Source: Flavobacterium sp. CECT 9288
GTDB lineage: Bacteria; Bacteroidota; Bacteroidia; Flavobacteriales; Flavobacteriaceae
Assembly (NCBI RefSeq): GCF_918731615.1
Contig: NZ_OU957226.1
Coordinates: 2,357,501 to 2,421,500 of the forward strand
Length of the DNA: 64,000 nucleotides
Direction: 5' to 3'
Below, piece after piece: positions 26,519 through 33,581 of this stretch. The notes under the pieces are model-generated. The model saw nothing but the letters and a program-made list of their open reading frames with translations. It was not told the DNA's origin and ran no database searches. The position numbers were made by a program, and so were the translations under genes. Within the stretch, counting starts at the first letter, position 1; every line of letters starts with the position of its first letter.

Positions 26519-28347
26519 TGGATCAAAACATAAAAAAATTAATACCCTTTACAAAACCTTATCAATCACATATTGTATGGAACATTATATACAACATTTT
26601 GTATGCTTTGTTTAGTACAATATCTATGTTGACTTTGTTTCCTGTTTTACAGGTACTTTTTGGAAAAACTGAAAAAGTATTCAAAGAGCCAGTTTACTCT
26701 GGAATTGGTAACTTAAAGGATTATGTAACAGAATATATAAACTTTAAAGTTTCATCTTTATCAGATAATGAGAGTACTGAAGTAGTATTGTTGTTTGTGG
26801 TAGCTATGGTTATCACTACATTTTTCATTAAGAATTTGTTCAACTACTTGGCTTCCTATCACATCATGCACTTAAAAAACGGTGTTTTGAAGGATTTGAG
26901 ACGATCGATGTATGCCAAAATCATTGAATTGCCTATCTCCTACTACTCTGAAAAAAGAAAAGGTGATATGATGGCGCGCATGCTAGGCGATGTAAACGAA
27001 GTTCAAAACTCTTTTTTCTCCATTTTAGAATTGGTAGTAAAAGAACCCTTGACTATTATTTTTGCATTAGGAATGATGTTTGCCATAAGCACCAAATTAA
27101 CATTATTCGTACTGATTTTCATGCCTATTTCGGGTTATATCATTTCTAAATTGGCTAAAAATTTAAGAAGCCAATCCAGAGAAGCACAGAAAGAAAGTGG
27201 CTCTTTAATTTCTGTTGTTGAAGAAACATTAGGTGGTTTAAAAGTGATAAAAAGCTATAATGCCGAACCTACTTTTAAAGGTCGCTTTAATGAATCTGTA
27301 ACCCGTTTATTAAATCTAACCAACAGCATAGGAAGCCGCAACAACTTAGCTACACCATTGAGCGAATTTCTGGGAGTAACCACAATTGCTATTTTACTTT
27401 TTTACGGAGGAATTTTAGTTTTGAATGACAAAACGCTTGACGGAGCTTCGTTTATTGTATATTTAACGCTAGCTTTCAATATTTTAACTCCTGCAAAAGC
27501 TATTTCAAAAGCATCTTATTCTGTGAAAAACGGATTGGCTGCTGCTGAACGTGTTTTTGAGGTTTTAGATGTAGAAAACGAAATCACATCCAAAGAAAAT
27601 GCTATTCAAAAAGACGCATTTGAATCGGATATTACCATTTCAAATATCAACTTTAAATACGAAGACGAAAAAGTGTTAAAAAACTTTTCGTTACAAGTAA
27701 AAAAAGGACAAACGGTGGCACTCGTAGGACAATCTGGAAGTGGAAAAAGTACCATTGCTAATTTACTAACTCGTTTTTATGATGTAAATGAAGGTACAAT
27801 TTCAATTGATGGAACAGACATTAAGGATCTTGATTTGCAATCGTTACGTGGTTTAATGGGATTGGTAACACAAGACAGTATTTTATTTAATGATACCATC
27901 AAAGCCAATATTGCATTGGGAAAACCAAATGCTACCGATGAGGAAATTATTGAAGCTTTGAAAATTGCGAATGCCTTTGAGTTTGTACAAGATCTACCAA
28001 AAGGAATTCACTCGAACATTGGCGACAGTGGAAATAAATTATCTGGAGGACAAAAACAACGTTTGTCTATCGCTCGTGCGGTTTTGAAAAATCCACCGAT
28101 CATGATTTTGGATGAAGCAACCTCAGCATTAGATACCGAAAGCGAAAAATTTGTTCAAGTAGCCCTCGAGAACATGATGCAAAATAGAACTTCAATTGTT
28201 ATTGCTCATAGATTATCCACAATTCAAAAAGCAGATGTAATTGTCGTGATGCAAAAAGGAAAAATTGTTGAGCAAGGAAACCACGAAGAATTGATTGCGC
28301 TGCAAGGTGTTTACAATAAACTGGTGAGTTTGCAATCGCTTGAGTAG
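26518..28347 (+). CDS. MsbA-type ABC exporter (permease fused to ATPase)
   Basis: A 609-residue half-transporter that acts as a homodimer in the inner membrane. The N-terminal domain has about six membrane helices (residues 20-330). The ATPase domain has Walker A GQSGSGKST, Q-loop VTQDS, signature LSGGQKQR, Walker B ILDEATSALD and switch His in VIAHRLSTI. Homologues flip lipid A-core, glycolipids or drugs; the coupling to a sugar mutase gene favours an envelope glycolipid, which is inference. A terminator hairpin follows at 28398-28437. Confidence 0.9.
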   Translation: MDQNIKKLIPFTKPYQSHIVWNIIYNILYALFSTISMLTLFPVLQVLFGKTEKVFKEPVYSGIGNLKDYVTEYINFKVSSLSDNESTEVVLLFVVAMVITTFFIKNLFNYLASYHIMHLKNGVLKDLRRSMYAKIIELPISYYSEKRKGDMMARMLGDVNEVQNSFFSILELVVKEPLTIIFALGMMFAISTKLTLFVLIFMPISGYIISKLAKNLRSQSREAQKESGSLISVVEETLGGLKVIKSYNAEPTFKGRFNESVTRLLNLTNSIGSRNNLATPLSEFLGVTTIAILLFYGGILVLNDKTLDGASFIVYLTLAFNILTPAKAISKASYSVKNGLAAAERVFEVLDVENEITSKENAIQKDAFESDITISNINFKYEDEKVLKNFSLQVKKGQTVALVGQSGSGKSTIANLLTRFYDVNEGTISIDGTDIKDLDLQSLRGLMGLVTQDSILFNDTIKANIALGKPNATDEEIIEALKIANAFEFVQDLPKGIHSNIGDSGNKLSGGQKQRLSIARAVLKNPPIMILDEATSALDTESEKFVQVALENMMQNRTSIVIAHRLSTIQKADVIVVMQKGKIVEQGNHEELIALQGVYNKLVSLQSLE

Positions 28348-28397
28348 TTAAAATCAACAACTCAGCATTGAGGTAAGACATTTCAGTATACATTTTT

Positions 28398-28437
28398 TAA
28401 AGGTTACGTAAGATAGCAATATATTTACGTAACCTTT
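28398..28437 (+). terminator. Terminator after the ABC exporter gene
   Basis: Arms AAAGGTTACGTAA and TTACGTAACCTTT with a loop of about 14 bases, then T-rich sequence. Confidence 0.8.
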
Positions 28438-28456
28438 TCATTTAAAACAATCTGTT

Positions 28457-29104
28457 ATGCTATTCAAAATTATCTTAGTGCTGCACATTCTTTCTGGTTT
28501 TACCGGTTTACTATTGGGTACCGTTGTTTTAATTCGTAAAAAAGGGGACCGAATTCATAAAAGAATTGGTTTGATTTTTACCGTAGCAATGGTCAGCACC
28601 GGATTGTGTGCTTTTTACTTATCGTACGTACATCCTAATTTATTTCTTTTTATCGTGGGTGTTTTTACAATCTACTTGGCGGTTTCGGGATACAGAATGA
28701 TACAATTAAAAAAAGCCCATTTGGGTCAGAAACCGCAACTTGGCGATGCATTGTTAACGATTGCCATGTTGATTTGTTCAGCGATTTTTTATTACATTGG
28801 CATTCGTTATGTATTAGCCAAACAAGTTTTTGGTATCGTATTTCTACTATTTGGAACTGCTAGTTTACGATTGTGCTACATAGAGTATAAAGCCTACATA
28901 GGCAAAGTTACCGATTCTTTATACAGTTTAAAAAATCATATTGGCCGCATGACAGGTGCCTATATTGCTGCGTTTACGGCTTTTATTGTAGTCAACAATA
29001 CTTTTTTACCTGATGTAGTAGCTTGGAGTTTACCTGGAATTTTAGGCGGTATTTTTATATCGAGATCCATCCAAAAACTAAAATCAAATCCAAAAAATAT
29101 TTAG
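28457..29104 (+). CDS. Polytopic membrane protein (DUF2306-like)
   Basis: A 215-residue protein with about seven predicted membrane helices. The pattern HILSGFTGLLLGTVVLIRKK, followed by HKRIGLIFTVAMVSTG and a later LKNHIGRMTGAYIAAF, places His residues near the ends of helices, as in the DUF2306-like membrane family. Function unknown. The exported aspartyl protease gene starts 2 bases after its stop, so the two are co-transcribed. Confidence 0.65.
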   Translation: MLFKIILVLHILSGFTGLLLGTVVLIRKKGDRIHKRIGLIFTVAMVSTGLCAFYLSYVHPNLFLFIVGVFTIYLAVSGYRMIQLKKAHLGQKPQLGDALLTIAMLICSAIFYYIGIRYVLAKQVFGIVFLLFGTASLRLCYIEYKAYIGKVTDSLYSLKNHIGRMTGAYIAAFTAFIVVNNTFLPDVVAWSLPGILGGIFISRSIQKLKSNPKNI

Positions 29105-29106
29105 TT

Positions 29107-30243
29107 ATGAAAAGAATTTTTGCAGCAATATTATTCTTGAGTTTTACAGTTGTCAATTACGCTCAAAACACAAAAATAGATTCGATTCCGTTTAGCTTAA
29201 AATCAAGTTTACTGATTTTTAAAGGAAAACTAAACGGAGTACCAACCGACTTTATGTTAGACACTGGTGCTGCATTGGGTGTGGTTCCAACAAGCAAAGC
29301 GAGCGCGGCTAATATTAAGATTTCTGGAATAAAAAATATCACTGATAGTAACGAAAATCAAAACAGCATGCAATCAGCAGTTATAGAAACGGTTACTATT
29401 GGTACATTTAATATACATAACGTAAAAAGCATCGTACATGACATGCCTTTTCTATCTTGCACAGAAACCTATTTGCTTGGCGCCAATGCCATTAATAAAC
29501 TAAATTGGAAAATTGATTTTGACAAAAAACTGTTATACGTTTCTGACGCTGTGTTTGAACCCTCTATCGAAATGCTAGAAGTACCAATTGTTTATAAAAG
29601 CAACAGGCATTTTACTGCCATTACGATTCAAGGTACTACATTAAAAAATTGTTTGATCGATACTGGTTACAACGATTTTCTTGAAGTTCCAACTAATGAA
29701 CCTGTACTTAAAAAGCTGAAAAAAGACCTTAAAAATGATATTATTAGTAGTTCAAGAATAAGCATGAGCCTTTCTGAGATGAAAATCAATACTTTTGAAA
29801 CGCTTTCCTTTGACAACTTAGTACTTGGAAATAAACGCTTTGACAATGTAAAAACAGATAGTAGACCCGATATTGAAAAAAAGATAGGAATTAAATTTTT
29901 CTCCCAATTGACTTCTGTTACAATAATGAATAACAGTACGTCAACCTATCATTTGCAATTGTCTAACAAACCTATTTCCTTGCAATTGAGTTTTGATGCT
30001 GATGTGTTTCTGAAAAATGGCAAATTGGTAATCACCGGAAAAAGCAATCTAGCAGAAAGCACAGCAAAAGACTTAACAATTGGAGAAGAAATTCTATCAG
30101 TTAACGGACGCAAAGCAGCCGACTTTAAAAATGAATGCGATTTTATTTCTTGGCGTATAGAAGCTAATACAAATGACACAATGGAACTAATACTGGCAAA
30201 TGGCAAAAAAATAACGCTAAAAAAACAAATTCTTAAATCGTAA
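29107..30243 (+). CDS. Exported retropepsin-like aspartyl protease with C-terminal PDZ-like domain
   Basis: With the ATG at 29107 the product has 378 residues and a signal peptide ending near NYAQ; the frame is open upstream to 29023, but that part overlaps the preceding gene. Two aspartyl-protease half-sites are seen: FMLDTGAALGVVP in the first lobe and CLIDTGYNDFLEVP in the second. The C-terminal region (about 300-378; LTIGEEILSVNGRKAADF) resembles a PDZ domain. Such proteins are probably periplasmic or surface peptidases in Bacteroidota. The substrate is unknown, and catalysis is likely but not certain because both motifs sit in one chain. Confidence 0.82.
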   Translation: MKRIFAAILFLSFTVVNYAQNTKIDSIPFSLKSSLLIFKGKLNGVPTDFMLDTGAALGVVPTSKASAANIKISGIKNITDSNENQNSMQSAVIETVTIGTFNIHNVKSIVHDMPFLSCTETYLLGANAINKLNWKIDFDKKLLYVSDAVFEPSIEMLEVPIVYKSNRHFTAITIQGTTLKNCLIDTGYNDFLEVPTNEPVLKKLKKDLKNDIISSSRISMSLSEMKINTFETLSFDNLVLGNKRFDNVKTDSRPDIEKKIGIKFFSQLTSVTIMNNSTSTYHLQLSNKPISLQLSFDADVFLKNGKLVITGKSNLAESTAKDLTIGEEILSVNGRKAADFKNECDFISWRIEANTNDTMELILANGKKITLKKQILKS

Positions 30244-30295
30244 GTAAAAAAAATTGATGAACTTTACATAAAAGCATTTCCTATAAATTAAAGCT

Positions 30296-30997
30296 ATGTA
30301 TGTTAACAACGCATCGATTAAACTTCCAGATGACCCAAACACAGTAGTTTGGAAATACCTAGACTTATCTAAATTTCTGGATTTATTACTTTCGCAAAAG
30401 CTATTCATGTCGCGCTCTGATAAGTTTGAAGATCAATACGAAGGTACTTTTAGTGAGCCCACTTTTGAAGAAATCAAAAAATTATCTCAAGACAATCCTG
30501 ATTTTTTAAATTACTACAAAAAGCATCGCGAAAAAGTAGCGATTAGCAGTTGGCACATTAATGAATACGAATCGTTTGCAATGTGGCAAATTTTTACACA
30601 AAATACCGAAGGACTTGCCATACAATCTACTTTGGGCCGTTTGCAAAAGGCACTGCATTTAGAAAACGACCACAAACAATTTATTGGCGAGGTCAACTAT
30701 ATCGATTATAAAAAAGAACACATTCCGTTTGATGATTTGTTTTTCCCGTTTTTGTTCAAAAGAAAAAGTTTTCAGTATGAGCGCGAAGTACGCATCATAA
30801 CTGATATTGGCGAAAGTGAAATCAAATTAAACGAAGGGCTTAAAATAAATGTCGAGGTGACTACTTTGATTGAAAAAATATACATTCACCCAAAATCTGA
30901 GAATTGGTACAAAAACCTAGTTATTCAACTAGTTAAACAACTTGGTTTTGATATTGAAATAGAAAAATCAGATTTAGAAAGTGATATCTTGATTTAA
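30296..30997 (+). CDS. DUF2971 family protein
   Basis: A 233-residue soluble protein. The segment WKYLDLSKFLDLLLSQKLFM, then SRSDKFEDQYEGTFS, AISSWHINEYESFAMWQIFT and YEREVRIITDIG follow the DUF2971 pattern. Members occur near defence and mobile loci and have no firm function. Its last 87 bases (30911-30997) recur at 32657-32743, downstream of three unrelated genes. The segment 30912-30949 within its 3' end is an imperfect palindrome. Confidence 0.75.
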   Translation: MYVNNASIKLPDDPNTVVWKYLDLSKFLDLLLSQKLFMSRSDKFEDQYEGTFSEPTFEEIKKLSQDNPDFLNYYKKHREKVAISSWHINEYESFAMWQIFTQNTEGLAIQSTLGRLQKALHLENDHKQFIGEVNYIDYKKEHIPFDDLFFPFLFKRKSFQYEREVRIITDIGESEIKLNEGLKINVEVTTLIEKIYIHPKSENWYKNLVIQLVKQLGFDIEIEKSDLESDILI

Positions 30998-31238
30998 TCA
31001 CAACATGAAAAAAATTAAAAATTTTATCTATTTTACTTAATTTAGATTCCTTAAAATTTAAAGGTAAACTTTCATAATCACTTTATTTCATGTATAATCA
31101 TTTAAGATATTGTTAAATCAATCATAAAAAACAATCAAACCACAACTATAATTTACTTAAAATAAGTATAATTTATTTATTAAATTGCTGTATTTTCGTA
31201 TCCAAACTGTAACAAATTCTAAACCTAAATAAATATAA

Positions 31239-31481
31239 ATGATTCTAAAGAACTTGACTAACGAGGAACTAATTATAGAATACAAAAAAAGAAAATCAGC
31301 TTTCACATTTGCGTGCCTTTATATTGGAATTTTTATTGGTATTGCAGTTTGGAGTACCGTGACAAATGGACTCGGATTTTTCACTTTCTTACCTATTTTA
31401 GTGGGATATTTTTTTAGAAAAGCAGCTTTAGATCACAACGAGATTAAACAAGAAACGTTATTAAGAAAAATTAACTTGTAA
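31239..31481 (+). CDS. Small two-helix membrane protein
   Basis: An 80-residue protein with a short polar head (LTNEELIIEYKKRKS), two predicted membrane helices (about 21-37 and 44-60) and a charged tail. It resembles the 85-residue product of the next gene in layout: NE-x-L, a KKR-like basic patch, two helices with FLPI, and a basic tail. Function unknown. The 240-bp gap upstream is AT-rich and shows no feature. Confidence 0.55.
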   Translation: MILKNLTNEELIIEYKKRKSAFTFACLYIGIFIGIAVWSTVTNGLGFFTFLPILVGYFFRKAALDHNEIKQETLLRKINL

Positions 31482-31549
31482 GACAGAATTTTAAACTATT
31501 GAAAATCAAAAAAATAAAATAACTATACTATTCAAACCAAATCAAAATT

Positions 31550-31807
31550 ATGAAAAAAAATACTTTGGTAGAATTATCAAACGAAGCACTTTTAAAAAAG
31601 AGAGATTTTATGAAAGGCGTGACAATTGGCTTTTCGATTATATACTTTTTTTTACTTTCCTTTATCATTTACCTTGTTGTGGTTAGGGGTTTTAAAAACA
31701 TTTCAGGAGTTGTATTCTTGCCTATTTTCGTTTTCCCTACAACATTTATGCCTTTACTGATCTATTTCGGGCTAATAAAAAAAGAAATAAAATCAAGACA
31801 ACTTTAA
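31550..31807 (+). CDS. Small two-helix membrane protein, likely paralogue of the preceding one
   Basis: An 85-residue protein: a polar head (ELSNEALLKKRDFMKG), two predicted membrane helices (about 24-46 and 56-76) and a basic tail. It shares the head motif, the FLPI step between helices and the overall size with the 80-residue neighbour. It lies 15 bases before the DUF3667 gene and is probably co-transcribed with it. Function unknown. Confidence 0.55.
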   Translation: MKKNTLVELSNEALLKKRDFMKGVTIGFSIIYFFLLSFIIYLVVVRGFKNISGVVFLPIFVFPTTFMPLLIYFGLIKKEIKSRQL

Positions 31808-31822
31808 TTTACCTCACAATCA

Positions 31823-32620
31823 ATGGAACAAAATTGCCAAAACTGTAATACATTAATTTTAAATAACTTCTGCGATAATTGTGGTCAGAAAAAATTTAAA
31901 AAAATAGATAGAAAATATATTTGGGATGAAATTCAATATACTTTTTTACATACTAACAAAGGTTTTTTATACTCTGTAAAAAACATTATCAAGAATCCAG
32001 GAAAAACAGCCCGTTCGTTCATTGACGGCAATAGAGTAAATCATTATAAACCAATATTGTTAGTATTTGTTCTCACTGGTATCTCCACATTTATCTCTGT
32101 AAAGATAATTGGTTTCGAAAAAATTATGAGTACACTTTATGCAAAGGAAACACTCAACTCTGAATACATGAATGATGTGATGACTTCTCTTAAAAGTTAT
32201 AACTCCATTTTGATGCTATTACTTATACCTGTCTTTGCATTATCTACCAAACTTGCGTTTAGAAAATGGGGCAATAACTATTATGAACACGTAGTTATCA
32301 ATGCTTATATCGTTTGCGTTTACACTCTCTTTAGCATTATTATAATCAGTCCGTTACTATATCTATTTAAAAATAATATGGACTACTTTAAAATGATTTC
32401 GAGTTTGACCATCCTATGTGTTCCTTTTATTTTAGTTTGGTTTTTCAGAGGATTTTATCCCACGAGACCTCTAAAAAACATAATTGGCCGTGTACTATTA
32501 ACTTTAACTTTCTTATTTATTTTGTTTTTACTTTTAATGCTACTTGCAGTTTTAGGTGGAGTTGTTTATGCCATAATCGCTGGACCAGAATCACTAGAGT
32601 ATTTCAAGCCAAAACAATAA
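31823..32620 (+). CDS. DUF3667 membrane protein with N-terminal zinc ribbon
   Basis: A 265-residue protein. The N-terminal CQNCN and CDNCG pairs form a short zinc-ribbon-like module, followed by the family block FLHTNKGFLYSVKNIIKNPG with its RSFIDGNRVNHYKPI continuation, and about five membrane helices. DUF3667 proteins are widespread in Bacteroidota and uncharacterised. With the two small upstream genes it forms a three-gene membrane cassette lying between the DUF2971 gene and the remnant of its 3' end. Confidence 0.85.
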   Translation: MEQNCQNCNTLILNNFCDNCGQKKFKKIDRKYIWDEIQYTFLHTNKGFLYSVKNIIKNPGKTARSFIDGNRVNHYKPILLVFVLTGISTFISVKIIGFEKIMSTLYAKETLNSEYMNDVMTSLKSYNSILMLLLIPVFALSTKLAFRKWGNNYYEHVVINAYIVCVYTLFSIIIISPLLYLFKNNMDYFKMISSLTILCVPFILVWFFRGFYPTRPLKNIIGRVLLTLTFLFILFLLLMLLAVLGGVVYAIIAGPESLEYFKPKQ

Positions 32621-32656
32621 TTCTGTTAAAATATATAAAGCGAAATCCCTTATATA

Positions 32657-32743
32657 AAAAACCTAGTTATTCAACTAGTTGAATAACTAGGTTTTGATTT
32701 TAAGATAGAAAAATCAGATTTAGAAAGTGAGATTTTAATTTAG
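32657..32743 (+). pseudogene. 3'-end remnant of a second DUF2971 gene
   Basis: These 87 bases align without gaps to the last 87 bases of the intact DUF2971 gene (30911-30997) with about a dozen differences. In the matching frame they read KNLVIQLVE, stop, LGFDFKIEKSDLESEILI, stop, so the frame is broken. Weaker similarity extends about 25 bases further left. Either an old tandem copy was mostly lost, or the three-gene cassette arrived by a duplication that left this tail. Confidence 0.8.
32658..32695. repeat. Perfect 38-bp palindrome
   Basis: Two 19-base arms meet without a spacer at 32676/32677, starting AAAACCTAG and ending CTAGGTTTT. It lies in the DUF2971 remnant, and the intact gene has an imperfect version at 30912-30949. 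Followed by T-rich sequence, it may serve as a terminator for the cassette. Confidence 0.85.
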
Positions 32744-32752
32744 AAAAACCAA

Positions 32753-33475
32753 TTAAACTGGCTCGTAAGCAGTAATCTTCCACTCTTTACTGGTCAAATC
32801 AGTAAAGTAATAATGAACCAAATCATTTTTATCAAACTGACCATTTTTATTAGTATCCTCAACCGTTCTAAAATACAAACGATTGCGAGAGGCTAGAAGT
32901 TTCCAATCTATTAATTCCTGAAAGTCAGGCGAAATTTTAGTGAGTCGCTCCCCGCTTATGGTGCTCAAATGCAAGGATTTTATATCGCTAGTATCTAATT
33001 TACCATCTTTGTTGGTATCCATATCAACCATAGTGTACACCATGATTTGATTTCTGGTTCTATCTGCAACCGTTTTCAAATACGTTGCTGTTTGTATCAA
33101 AACTGGTTTGTCTGTTAATTTGGTTATAGAGTCTGAATCGATTTTTTGGAATTTAATATTTTGTAAAAAACCTGTAATTTCATATTCTCCATAATTGGAA
33201 ATCGTAAAGCTCAAATCATTCACACTTGATGAACCATAACGCGATTTAACGCCGCGATCACGAATACTCAAATCAGCAATAGGATGAATTAAATAATCCG
33301 TACCTTCCATTTGCCAAGGCAAATCAGCTATTTCTATTTGGGTTGAGTCTGCCTTTACAATCGACTTTGCTTTATTAGCCGCATCGTAAGTCACTTTTGG
33401 CGTTGCCGAATCCTCTTTACAACTTGCTAAAAATAGCAATGCAATTCCTAAACAAGTGAAATGTATTTTTTTCAT
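32753..33475 (-). CDS. Lipoprotein with two EF-hand-like calcium loops
   Basis: A 240-residue predicted lipoprotein: the signal peptide ends in LFLASCKED, with the lipidated Cys near residue 19. The C-terminal half holds two 12-residue EF-hand-type loops, DTNKDGKLDTSD and DTNKNGQFDKND, with acidic or amide residues at loop positions 1, 3, 5, 9 and 12 and Gly at 6. Both occur in similar strand contexts (MVDMDTNKDG and TVEDTNKNG). Calcium binding is likely; the role is unknown. No family was recognised. It is transcribed toward the DUF2971 remnant. Confidence 0.7.
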   Translation of the reverse strand: MKKIHFTCLGIALLFLASCKEDSATPKVTYDAANKAKSIVKADSTQIEIADLPWQMEGTDYLIHPIADLSIRDRGVKSRYGSSSVNDLSFTISNYGEYEITGFLQNIKFQKIDSDSITKLTDKPVLIQTATYLKTVADRTRNQIMVYTMVDMDTNKDGKLDTSDIKSLHLSTISGERLTKISPDFQELIDWKLLASRNRLYFRTVEDTNKNGQFDKNDLVHYYFTDLTSKEWKITAYEPV

Positions 33476-33581
33476 GTGCTGATGGTATTAAAACTCAAAT
33501 GTAATCATTTTTAAAAATAGCAACCTTATACCTTGTACAATTTAATGAATAAAAAGAATGAAACTGGGTATTAAAAAAACC

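Noticed and set aside
30998-31238. Possible small gene or RNA in the gap after the DUF2971 gene
   Set aside because: The stretch is AT-rich with no open frame, stable hairpin or consensus promoter that I could support.
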